Under the pieces are notes generated by a model that did not search any database, was not told where the DNA came from, and worked only from the letters and a program-made list of their open reading frames with translations. Positions 15,883-23,541 of a stretch of DNA of 64,000 nucleotides are shown here, piece by piece. Source of the DNA: DB1 sp049323655. GTDB lineage: Bacteria; Desulfobacterota; Desulfobulbia; Desulfobulbales; SURF-16. Location: contig JBMONO010000024.1 in assembly GCA_049323655.1 (NCBI GenBank), positions 5,972 through 69,971 of the forward strand, in the 5' to 3' direction. Positions within the stretch are counted from its first letter, which is position 1, and every line of letters begins with the position of its first letter. The translations under genes and the position numbers were made by a program.

Positions 15883-16974
15883 ATGCGGAAAAGAGAGGTA
15901 GCCGGTGTCTGTTGCATTCTGTCGCTCGCCCTGATTTCTGAACCCGTTTGCGCCAAGGTCAGCGGGCAGTGCGGTAACTGCCATACCATGCACAACAGCC
16001 AGGATGGGGGAGCAGTGGTGGAAAACCGTCTGGATGGTTCATGGCAGGCTTCCGAATCCCCCAATCCCGGCCTGCTGAAAACGAACTGCATCGGCTGTCA
16101 TCTCGGGGTCAACAGCGGGGGGGCCGGCGCAACCCCTTATGTTCTGCAACTCAATGAGCCAACCTATAACAACACCGGCACCGAGGCGGACACCACCACC
16201 CTTGCCGGCGGCAGTTTTTACTGGGTTGGCACACTGCTGGGGGATGCAAAGGGCCACAATGTCGATGGCATTGCCGGGGGGGACGCGCGGTTGGGTAATC
16301 TCCCTCCCGGCGGCACCGATCTCGGCGGCCAGCTGACCTGCGCCGGTTCTCTGGGATGCCATGGCGATCGGGAAAAGAGCGGCCAGGTGGAGGCCATGCT
16401 CTCCAGCCACCATTACAATGACATGACTCTCTGGAAAGATGGTTCGACGCTGGCGAAAAGCTACCGTTTTCTCTATGGGGTCAAGGGCCTGGAGGACAGC
16501 CTGTACGAATACCGGCCAACCGCCAACCGACACAACAAGTATTACGGGGTTGACCGCAGCTCGGAGCTCGAGGACGGCAGCGGTACGGTCGGCAAGCTGT
16601 GCGCCCAGTGCCATAATGACTTTCATCAGGGGAACGGCAACATTGCCAGCGGCACCTTCGGCGCCGGAGTCTGGCTGCGCCATCCGACCAACTTCGACAT
16701 GGGCACCGCGGTAACGTCAGATGAGTACGACGACTACAACGGTGGCAGCGGGACCAATAATCCCTACAGCGTCGTTGCGCCGGTGGGGACGACAAGCACA
16801 ACCGCCACGATCAACAGCACCGTTTACACCGCCGCCGGAGACGCCATTGTCATGTGTCTCTCCTGCCATCGCGCCCACGGGACACCCCATGCGGGCATTC
16901 TCCGCTGGGACTATAAATCGTGGCCTGCCGGCGGCTATAACGGCTGCGCCGTCTGCCATACAACCAAGGATTGA
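15883..16974 (+). CDS. OmcS-like hexaheme c-type cytochrome B
   Basis: 363 residues; signal peptide to about Ala 24; GAGGAGG upstream. Heme motifs: CGNCH 30-34, CIGCH 69-73, CX5CH (CAGSLGCH) 153-160, CAQCH 240-244, CLSCH 325-329 and CAVCH 355-359. It parallels cytochrome A throughout: CHTMHNSQDG, GGSFYWV, GHNVDGI, KSYRFLYGV-KGLED, KYYGVDR, WLRHPTNFDM, DAIVMCLSCHRAHGTPH and a C-terminus in CH-TTKD. The conserved CX5CH in both copies argues that this odd heme site is functional. It probably forms the same kind of filament, or a variant expressed under other conditions. It follows the NHL gene in an operon, and a repeat element sits right at its stop codon. Confidence 0.88.
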   Translation: MRKREVAGVCCILSLALISEPVCAKVSGQCGNCHTMHNSQDGGAVVENRLDGSWQASESPNPGLLKTNCIGCHLGVNSGGAGATPYVLQLNEPTYNNTGTEADTTTLAGGSFYWVGTLLGDAKGHNVDGIAGGDARLGNLPPGGTDLGGQLTCAGSLGCHGDREKSGQVEAMLSSHHYNDMTLWKDGSTLAKSYRFLYGVKGLEDSLYEYRPTANRHNKYYGVDRSSELEDGSGTVGKLCAQCHNDFHQGNGNIASGTFGAGVWLRHPTNFDMGTAVTSDEYDDYNGGSGTNNPYSVVAPVGTTSTTATINSTVYTAAGDAIVMCLSCHRAHGTPHAGILRWDYKSWPAGGYNGCAVCHTTKD

Positions 16975-16975
16975 T

Positions 16976-17104
16976 GCAATCGTAAAAAGTCTTTTTTCCC
17001 CACAGAGCGCATTGAGGATACAGAGAAAACATCATGAGTTATAATTAGTTACCTCTATGTGCTCTGCGGTCTCTATGGTTACTTTTCAGTTATTATGAGA
17101 CTAT
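16976..17104 (+). mobile_element. MITE-like repeat, family A, copy 6
   Basis: Flanked by the 11-bp direct repeat CAAGGATTGAT (16965-16975 and 17105-17115). The left copy includes the stop codon of cytochrome B, so the stop belongs to the target site and was kept. Confidence 0.85.
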
Positions 17105-17134
17105 CAAGGATTGATCTTTTGCGGAATGAGAGCC

Positions 17135-18574
17135 ATGAAGACACCCCTGTCCCCCATCAGATCCCTGCTGCTGTCGTTAGCTGCCCTTTTCCTGATCGTG
17201 GTTGTCGCCGGCTGTCAGTCCGGAGGCGGGGCGAGCGGAACCGGAACACTCCTGCGCATTGAGGAGCGGAAAGGGGATGGGCGTCTCTCTGTGTTTCTCG
17301 CCGTCAAAGGTGAAGGCCCCTCGCTGTGGATGAAGATTCACAGCATCGAGGTGCTCTCTGGCGGGACCTGGTACCCATTGACCCCGGCGCGCGAGGAGTT
17401 GACAAGCGACGAAATCCGGGCAAACGGCCAGATTTTGCTGGCCCGCGGCGGCCTGCCCGGCGGCACCTATCAGGCCCTGCGTTTTTCTATGGACAAGGCG
17501 GCGGTGGCGCGGGATGGTAAACAGATTTTCCTGGCCATCGATACACCGGTTCTGGCGGTCGATTTTCCAGGCGATCTTACCTTGGCCCGGGATGACAGCG
17601 CCTCGCTTTTCCTCACCTGGGATACGGAAAACTCCCTCGAAAGTACTGCGCTGTTCACGCCGCGGCTGGACGCCGGGATGCAGCGTATCCCCATTGTCAA
17701 CGATCTCGCCTATGTCACCTGCCCCGATCTTGATACCATCTACATTATCCGCACCGACACCAACGCCGTTTGCGGCTCCATCGGTGTTACCGGCGCCCCT
17801 GGCTCCATTGTCGCGGATGTGGAAAGAAACAGGATCTATGTTCTTGCCGTCCGGCAATCCGCCATCAAGGTGCTGGAGCTGACCTCGAATCTCCAGATCG
17901 ATCTGCTCCGTCTGCCTCTCACCGTCAAGCCGACTTACATGACCGTTGCGCCGGATGGAAAAACCGCCTATTTGCTCGACGAGACCGGCAACAATCTGCT
18001 GTCCGTTAATCTTCAATCCGGCATGATTACGGCGCAGATGCGGCTTGGTTCCAGACCGAAATATCTGCTTTTCGCCGAAACCCTTAATCAGCTTGTCGTA
18101 TCAAGCAGTTACGGCCAGAAGGTGTTTTTTCTCGATCCTACCACCCTGGCAACGGTGCGGACCATTGATACAGGAGGCAGTCCTGATGGCCTGCTGGTGG
18201 AAAACAACACCCTCTATGTGGCGGAAAGTTCCAGCAATGCGGTGTCAATTTTCGAGTTGCCGAGCGGGAGAAACAAGGGGCGGCTGACGGTGGGCAGCAA
18301 ACCCCGTCGTTTCGTCGCCAACAACAATCAGGTCTACGTCGCCAATTTTGGTGGAGGCTCCCTTTCGATTCTCCGACCGGGGCAAATCAGTGTCGCTCGC
18401 GATATCCGGGTCGGGGGCAACCCCTTTGAGATGGACAGCGTTCAGGCCCGCCAGTGGCTTTATGTGAACGACAGCGCCAGCGGCTCGATTCTGGTCGTCG
18501 ACCTTTCCACCAATCGAGTGGTCAAGCGGATCGAGCTGGGCACCGTTCCCGAAGATCTTGCTGTTGTCAATTGA
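17135..18574 (+). CDS. YVTN/NHL-type beta-propeller lipoprotein
   Basis: About 479 residues; ATG 17135 chosen (GGA nine bases upstream), ATG 17126 possible. The signal peptide ends VVVAGCQSGGG, a clear lipobox. The N-terminal 150 residues (MKIHSIEVLSGGTWYPL, LPGGTYQALRF) look like a DUF4382-type sandwich. From about residue 185 a seven-bladed propeller with YVTN-like blades follows (DLDTIYIIRTDTNAV, NRIYVLAVRQSAIKVLEL, NTLYVAESSSNAVSIFELP). These proteins sit on the envelope surface and bind partners. Being last in the cytochrome cluster, it may anchor or cap the conduit. The 3' end overlaps the convergent kinase gene by 8 bp. Confidence 0.8.
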   Translation: MKTPLSPIRSLLLSLAALFLIVVVAGCQSGGGASGTGTLLRIEERKGDGRLSVFLAVKGEGPSLWMKIHSIEVLSGGTWYPLTPAREELTSDEIRANGQILLARGGLPGGTYQALRFSMDKAAVARDGKQIFLAIDTPVLAVDFPGDLTLARDDSASLFLTWDTENSLESTALFTPRLDAGMQRIPIVNDLAYVTCPDLDTIYIIRTDTNAVCGSIGVTGAPGSIVADVERNRIYVLAVRQSAIKVLELTSNLQIDLLRLPLTVKPTYMTVAPDGKTAYLLDETGNNLLSVNLQSGMITAQMRLGSRPKYLLFAETLNQLVVSSSYGQKVFFLDPTTLATVRTIDTGGSPDGLLVENNTLYVAESSSNAVSIFELPSGRNKGRLTVGSKPRRFVANNNQVYVANFGGGSLSILRPGQISVARDIRVGGNPFEMDSVQARQWLYVNDSASGSILVVDLSTNRVVKRIELGTVPEDLAVVN

Positions 18575-20420
18575 TGGGAATTTCAATGATAACCGCCGTG
18601 TGATCATTCTCCTTGCTTTCCAGGGTGATGGTGCCGTTGTGCTGCAATACCAGTTCGCGGCTCACAGTCAGCCCCATGCCGACTCCTTCCGAGGCCGGTT
18701 TGGTGGTATAGGATGGCTCGAACACCTTGCCGATGTTTTCGGCGCTGATTCCCACTCCGAAATCGGTGAAAACGAGACGCATCATCTTTTTGCCCTCTTT
18801 CTCCACCTCTTGGGCGGAAATTTCCATTTTTTTCCGGTCGTCTTTTTGCGGAAAGCGCTCATTGAGGGCACGGCGGGCGTTATGGAGAATGCTGAGAAAG
18901 ACCTGCTGCATCTGCCGGCCGTTGATGCGGCAGCGCGGAATGCTATCCAGGCTGGTGATGACTCTGGTGCCGTCGATGCGGAAATAGTGACCCATCAGTG
19001 CCAGGGAGTTAGCAAGGACATCGCCGATTTCCGCCAGTTCCCGGGATTGTGCGTCATCCTGGCCGTAGGCAAGGAGATTCTGGGCCAACCCCGCGATTTT
19101 TTCTCCCTCGATAATGATACTTCTGAACAGTTTTTCCCGCTCCAGTTCCTGGTCTGGGTCGCAGGCCGCGTCTGCCAGCAGTTGTGCATAATTGATGATG
19201 CCGTTGCTGAGATTAGCGACTTCATGGGCCACTCCGGTGGCCAGTTCGCCGAGAACGGCCAGATGGGAGATGCGCACCATCTCCGCCTTTTTGTTTTTTT
19301 CCGCCTGCAGACACAGCTCTAATTCCCGGATCCTGTTTACCTCGTCGGTGAGGTTGACGCCGAGGCAATAAACCCTCTCCGCTTCGTTGCCTTTTTCGCC
19401 ATACCGGGTAAAGCTGCAGCGGACGGTGCCCTTTGGCCCCTCTTTTTCATCGGCAAGGGTGAGGAGGATATTCTGTTCCGTTGCCGCCAGCTTCTCGAGT
19501 TGCTGGGTGGTGGTCAGCTCTGCAGGTAGCAGGGCTGGTGGGTCAACAAAGAGTTCGCGCCAGCCTCTGCCCACGACGCCGGACGATGCAAGGGCTAATG
19601 GAGGCGCTGCACCGGCGCTGACTTCGATGATCTGACCGCTTTTTGAGATGGTGAGGAAAAAACCGTCAATTCCCGTAATCAGCCGGATGGCGGCATCGCG
19701 TTGCCTTTCCATTTCCATGCGCAGATCCCGCAATTTTCGACTGAGCTCGGTGTAGAGAGCGGCGAGTTCGGCTATTTCCCGTGATGGGTTGCTGAGGTGC
19801 GCGGCAAAATCCATCGTCTCCTCTCCGCGGGCTCCCTGCCGGACGAGTTGCAGTACCGGCAGGATAAGTTGGCGATGAAAAAGCATGAGCACCGTCACCA
19901 GCAGGAAAACGACAAAGGCGGTGGAGCCGATGATGATGTTCTGGAAGCCGATGAGCCGTTCTTTGGCGTTATTGACCAGAAGGCGGTCAAAGAGAATGAG
20001 GCGTTCGCCTAAGGTGCGCATCTCTCTGTTGAGGTTGCGGATGCTTTCCTCTTCGTTGCTGCCGGCCTCAATTTTTCGCAGCAGGAGAATGATGCCGGGC
20101 AGGTCGATGCTGTTTAAAAAGGTAAGCTTGTATTCGTCGCTGATATTGCGATTGGACAGAATGTCCCCGAGGTTGCTGTTGAGTTTTTCCATCTCTTCCG
20201 AGATGCCGGTGAGCTTGATCTGGGTGCAATCGAGCAAAGCGTCGGCAACATGCTCCCGGATGATGGAAAACTGAAAGATCAGGCTTTCCGTGCGGCTGAT
20301 GATCGATTCGTGTTGATGATAGAGCTGATACTGGCGGATGCCGAGGCTGAGCAAGGCGATAAGCGCTGCCATCACGACCAGATAAACGGCATATATTGTC
20401 TTTTTCAGGGGAAGCGCCAT
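18567..20420 (-). CDS. Membrane sensor histidine kinase
   Basis: 617 residues. Two membrane segments (near residues 8-28 and 160-182) frame a periplasmic helical sensor region. A HAMP-like linker and a PAS-like stretch (about 250-370) lead to the H-box LGELATGVAHEVANLSNG (His near 399), then an N-box (LHNARRALNERF) and G-boxes (DFGVGISAENI, GVGMGLTVSREL). Last gene of the operon that begins with the pentaheme cytochrome; 69 bp separate it from the HybB-like gene. No regulator is adjacent; the NtrC-type regulator at 25.5 kb is the nearest candidate. It probably tunes electron-transfer genes to quinone or redox state, which is inference. Confidence 0.88.
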   Translation of the reverse strand: MALPLKKTIYAVYLVVMAALIALLSLGIRQYQLYHQHESIISRTESLIFQFSIIREHVADALLDCTQIKLTGISEEMEKLNSNLGDILSNRNISDEYKLTFLNSIDLPGIILLLRKIEAGSNEEESIRNLNREMRTLGERLILFDRLLVNNAKERLIGFQNIIIGSTAFVVFLLVTVLMLFHRQLILPVLQLVRQGARGEETMDFAAHLSNPSREIAELAALYTELSRKLRDLRMEMERQRDAAIRLITGIDGFFLTISKSGQIIEVSAGAAPPLALASSGVVGRGWRELFVDPPALLPAELTTTQQLEKLAATEQNILLTLADEKEGPKGTVRCSFTRYGEKGNEAERVYCLGVNLTDEVNRIRELELCLQAEKNKKAEMVRISHLAVLGELATGVAHEVANLSNGIINYAQLLADAACDPDQELEREKLFRSIIIEGEKIAGLAQNLLAYGQDDAQSRELAEIGDVLANSLALMGHYFRIDGTRVITSLDSIPRCRINGRQMQQVFLSILHNARRALNERFPQKDDRKKMEISAQEVEKEGKKMMRLVFTDFGVGISAENIGKVFEPSYTTKPASEGVGMGLTVSRELVLQHNGTITLESKENDHTAVIIEIPIN

Positions 20421-20488
20421 GGTGTCAGCCTTGGAAATGCCGGGCGGAGCAGTCTCCGCCCGGCGAATCGTTGTTTGTGTTGTTTTGC

Positions 20489-21745
20489 TTATTTCCTGTC
20501 ACCCTGCCAGGTATAGAGGATCGGTAATCGATACAAAACCGCCCGGTAGACAACGATATAGGTTGCATACACCATGATGGCGATGACCACTTCCCGCCAG
20601 TGCGGTATTTCCTGATAGAGGTGCCAGTTGAAGGTGATGAGGGCCGTGTTCAGTCGATTCAGGGCAATGCCGGCGACCGCAGTAAAGGCGGCCAGGCGGG
20701 CGAGTCCGGCCCTGTTGGTGCGGATGGCGGTGGTGTAGAGGGCCAGGGGGAGAATGACACCGGAGATGATCTCGAAGAGATACCACTGTCCCCAGCCGGT
20801 CAGCAGGTGTCCCCAGTTGTTGTCGTGGGCCAGGGCGATGAACTTGATGACGAGATAGGTTATGAGGGCAAGCGACGCGCCTTTGGCGATACCGAGGGTG
20901 CAGCGGTCGAGACTGTCGAGAAAGGTTTTGTCGCAGCGCCATTTGAGGAACCATTTGCTCAGGGTGCTGACGACGATCAGCATGGAAAGGCCGGCGAAAA
21001 TGGAGGAACAGAAAAAGTGAAACCATTGGAATGCCGCAGAGTACCAGAGGGGATGAACCTTCCCGGGAGCGTAGGTGAACAGCGCACCGAGGGCGCCTTG
21101 ATGCAGGGTGGAAAGGATAATGCCGGCAATAGTCAGGCCAAGAACGATGCTTTTGATGAATTTTTTTGGTTTGACCCAGCCCATCAACTCACTGGCAGCC
21201 GGAACCAGTTCCGCGATCTGGACGGAAAGGTAGGTGGCGACATGCCAGGCAACCAGGAAAAGAACCGCAGCCGGACCAAGGGAAACAAACATCGGATAAA
21301 CAAGGCGCCAGGGCTGACCAAGGTCTACCTGGAGGAAGACAACGGCAAAGAAATAACCGAGCAAACCGTTCAGCAGTCCGAGGCGTTCGATCGGCTTGAA
21401 ATCCTTGCGGCCGAATAGTTCCACGGTGGTGCCGAGCATAAAGCCAGATGCGGAGAGGGGGACCATGACGAACAGACCCCAGCCCAGAAAGAGTCCCCAG
21501 GGGTAATCGTAGGAGCTGTGGGTGACCCAGCCCAGACCGAAAATAAAACGGCCGACGGTGATCGGGATACCGACAGCATAGATGACGGCCAGAATCCAGT
21601 TGAAGGGATTGCGGATAAGTTGCGCCCAGTACTGGGCCGGGGTCAGTCCAAGCAGGAGTTTTTCCTTGAGTGTCCAAGGATTGTTGGTGGTTGGCTTGAT
21701 AAGTGTATCAATGGGCTGATAGCCTTCTGCAGCGAGTTTATTCAT
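20489..21745 (-). CDS. HybB/NrfD-family quinone-reacting membrane protein
   Basis: 418 residues with about ten hydrophobic helices of the NrfD/PsrC superfamily, closest in layout to HybB. These proteins exchange electrons between menaquinone and a periplasmic iron-sulfur subunit. Features include the long N-terminal amphipathic lead (TLKEKLLLGLTPAQYW), helices such as GWGLFVMVPLSASGFM and the C-terminal IVVYRAVLYRLPI. AGGAGG precedes the ATG, and the gene follows the ferredoxin gene by 15 bp. With that ferredoxin and the pentaheme cytochrome it makes a quinol:cytochrome oxidoreductase-like module without a hydrogenase or molybdenum subunit, so electrons could go from quinol straight to cytochromes. 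Confidence 0.88.
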   Translation of the reverse strand: MNKLAAEGYQPIDTLIKPTTNNPWTLKEKLLLGLTPAQYWAQLIRNPFNWILAVIYAVGIPITVGRFIFGLGWVTHSSYDYPWGLFLGWGLFVMVPLSASGFMLGTTVELFGRKDFKPIERLGLLNGLLGYFFAVVFLQVDLGQPWRLVYPMFVSLGPAAVLFLVAWHVATYLSVQIAELVPAASELMGWVKPKKFIKSIVLGLTIAGIILSTLHQGALGALFTYAPGKVHPLWYSAAFQWFHFFCSSIFAGLSMLIVVSTLSKWFLKWRCDKTFLDSLDRCTLGIAKGASLALITYLVIKFIALAHDNNWGHLLTGWGQWYLFEIISGVILPLALYTTAIRTNRAGLARLAAFTAVAGIALNRLNTALITFNWHLYQEIPHWREVVIAIMVYATYIVVYRAVLYRLPILYTWQGDRK

Positions 21746-21760
21746 AATGTTCCCTCCTGT

Positions 21761-22687
21761 TTACGCCTTGTTCGACTCATCTTTGTTTGTCTGTTTCCTG
21801 GTGGCCAGGAGGTGGAAGCCCGTGAAGAGAGCGGGCCAGATCGTCAGCACCATCGGCACAATGGCGAGAAAATCCTTGACATAGTTAATGATGGGCTGCG
21901 GTCCGAGATGGGTGTCGAAGCCGACCTCCTCAAAGGGAACATCGGAAAGATACATCCACGAGGTGCCGCCAACTTCGGTCTCGCCGTAAACATGATTAAT
22001 GTATTTGCCTGGTTTGCTGTCGATGATTTGATGGGCAAGGTCAATCAGGTCCTTTCTCTTGCCGAAGGTCATGACCCCTTGCGGGCAGGCTTCGACACAG
22101 GCGGGCGGCCGACCGAATTTGAGACGGGTGTCGTAACACATGATGCATTTCTTGACGACAGGATTAATCGCGCTGGAATAGCTGTAGGCCGGCACATAAA
22201 AGGGACAGGCGATCATGCAGGTGCGACAGCCGACGCAGACGGAAGCATCGTAAATCACCGCCCCTTCCGGAGTTTTCTTGTAGGCGTTGACAAAACAGGA
22301 GGTGAGGCAGGCGGGCTCGTTGCAGTGATTGCACTGGAATTTTCGATAAACAGGCTGATCGCGCCCATCCACTTCGTAGCGGGCGACCACCGTATACTCT
22401 TTTTCCGTGGTTCGCCGGGGAAGACCGCCATGGCGATGTTCATCAAAGACCGAATAATCGTCAAACGGCTTGTCCGGTTCCGGTAATCCCTGTTCCTTGT
22501 TGCACGCTGCTTCACAGGTGCGACAGCCAACGCATTTGGTCAGATCGACGAGGACGCCCATGCTGTCAGGGTATCCGCCAAACGCTCCGGCCGCAGCATG
22601 ACTGCTGGTTGAGCGTGCTGTTGCCGCAACGGTAAGCCCGCCTGCCAGGCTTCCTTTGATAAAATTTCTTCTGTCTATTTTCTTCAT
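21761..22687 (-). CDS. HybA-like periplasmic ferredoxin subunit (Tat-exported, 4 x [4Fe-4S])
   Basis: 308 residues. The N-terminus has a twin-arginine signal (DRRNFIKGSLAGG). Four cysteine groups bind four [4Fe-4S] clusters: CVGCRTCEAAC, CNHCNEPACLTSC, CVGCRTCMIACP, and CIMC with CVEACP. A single C-terminal membrane helix (IVPMVLTIWPALFTGF), as in HybA, anchors it facing the periplasm. It links the HybB-like protein to the pentaheme cytochrome encoded just upstream. The order cytochrome-ferredoxin-NrfD recalls Hmc/Tmc/Dsr-type and Cbc-type redox modules of Desulfobacterota, but the exact complex name cannot be given from this sequence alone. Confidence 0.92.
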   Translation of the reverse strand: MKKIDRRNFIKGSLAGGLTVAATARSTSSHAAAGAFGGYPDSMGVLVDLTKCVGCRTCEAACNKEQGLPEPDKPFDDYSVFDEHRHGGLPRRTTEKEYTVVARYEVDGRDQPVYRKFQCNHCNEPACLTSCFVNAYKKTPEGAVIYDASVCVGCRTCMIACPFYVPAYSYSSAINPVVKKCIMCYDTRLKFGRPPACVEACPQGVMTFGKRKDLIDLAHQIIDSKPGKYINHVYGETEVGGTSWMYLSDVPFEEVGFDTHLGPQPIINYVKDFLAIVPMVLTIWPALFTGFHLLATRKQTNKDESNKA

Positions 22688-22723
22688 ATCTTCACCTATG
22701 GATTGTTTCTGTTCGATGCGAAC

Positions 22724-23245
22724 TCAATGATGTTCTGATGTCTTTCCGGGTTTCGGCGCATACTTGCCGGTGCTGTAGAATTTTTCGCCCTTTTCCGTCA
22801 TGGCATGGCAATCCTGGCAACCAACCGGTCCGCCTGCCTGCTGGTGACAGCCAAGACAGTTCTGATGCAGAGCGGCCATCAGTCCCGGTTTCTGTTTGTG
22901 GTGCAGATATGGGGTGCTGGCGGTCTTTTCCATGTTGACCGAGGTGAATGGTTCGGCTTCGTGGCAGCTGCTACATGCGGCAGAGGGCGCTTCACCGCTG
23001 TTTTTGTGGCAGGGAATGCAGTTCGGATCTTCGGGAGGGGTGCCGGCTGTATGGTGATGGCATGCGGTGCAGTTTTCTCCTGTTGCCTCTATGTGCATGT
23101 CATGGTCAAAGCTGACCCCCTCATACAGATTGGAAAGAATGCTCAATTCGAATATCTCACAATCGCCATCCGGTGTCCCGATAATTGGTGCCGCCAATGC
23201 TAACAGTGCAGCAAGGCCAATCAATTTCCCTCGTCTCAAACTCAT
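22724..23245 (-). CDS. Pentaheme periplasmic c-type cytochrome (class III-like)
   Basis: 173 residues with a signal peptide and five heme motifs: CTACH, CIPCH, CSSCH, CLGCH and CQDCH. The early HDMH and CHHHT supply extra His ligands as in cytochromes c3/c7, but five hemes is one more than the classic tetraheme c3. GAGGAGAGAGG precedes the ATG. It is the first gene of the operon and lies 120 bp downstream of a strong sigma-54 promoter. It is likely the electron acceptor of the HybA/HybB pair and the soluble link to the trans-envelope cytochromes. Confidence 0.92.
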   Translation of the reverse strand: MSLRRGKLIGLAALLALAAPIIGTPDGDCEIFELSILSNLYEGVSFDHDMHIEATGENCTACHHHTAGTPPEDPNCIPCHKNSGEAPSAACSSCHEAEPFTSVNMEKTASTPYLHHKQKPGLMAALHQNCLGCHQQAGGPVGCQDCHAMTEKGEKFYSTGKYAPKPGKTSEHH

Positions 23246-23365
23246 TTCCTCTCTCCTCTTGTAAAAATGAATGAAGAAGTAAGGCTTTTACGAAAAAAAG
23301 AAATTTTATGTTTTTTATGAGTAAAAGCCGTATCGCGCAGCCGTGTCAACTCGTTTGACTCGTTC

Positions 23366-23381
23366 TGCATAAAAAGTGCCA
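23366..23381 (-). promoter_or_regulatory. Sigma-54 promoter of the cytochrome-HybA-HybB operon
   Basis: On the - strand TGGCACTTTTTATGCA matches the consensus TGGCAC-N5-TTGCA closely, with exact GG/GC spacing. Transcription would begin near 23354, giving a leader of about 110 nt. Confidence 0.8.
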
Positions 23382-23478
23382 ATCGGTGGGGTGTTGTCAG
23401 GGGCGTAAAAGGCGGGCACGGGCGACAGGTGAAAAAAAAATGATCAAGATGAATGAGGCTTCAGTGCTGCGGAATCAT

Positions 23479-23526
23479 GCAACAGAAAAGTGTGGCATAA
23501 AGTGTTGCATGCCACACTTCTGTTGC
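23479..23526. promoter_or_regulatory. Inverted repeats: probable enhancer of a sigma-54 activator (or ftsH terminator)
   Basis: GCAACAGAAAAGTGTGGCAT and ATGCCACACTTCTGTTGC pair almost perfectly; within them TGTTGC-AT-GCCACA (23503-23516) forms a compact near-palindrome. The half-site TGT(T/G)GC recurs five times. It lies about 100-145 bp upstream of the sigma-54 promoter, the usual place for an activator site. It also sits just after ftsH but has no T-run, so a terminator is less likely. Confidence 0.6.
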
Positions 23527-23541
23527 CACACATGTGTAGCG

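Larger units (their letters stand above)
23246..23541. other. Regulatory region of the pentaheme cytochrome operon
   Basis: About 300 bp between ftsH and the cytochrome operon, both on the - strand. It holds a sigma-54 promoter (23366-23381), a cluster of inverted half-sites (23479-23526), and a looser inverted repeat GGCTTTTAC/GTAAAAGCC around 23283-23328 in the leader. Confidence 0.7.

Noticed and set aside
1290..17110. Repeats considered as CRISPR or REP/BIME arrays
   Set aside because: Copies are dispersed, 100-140 bp long, with direct target repeats and no spacer pattern, so they are better seen as MITE-like elements.
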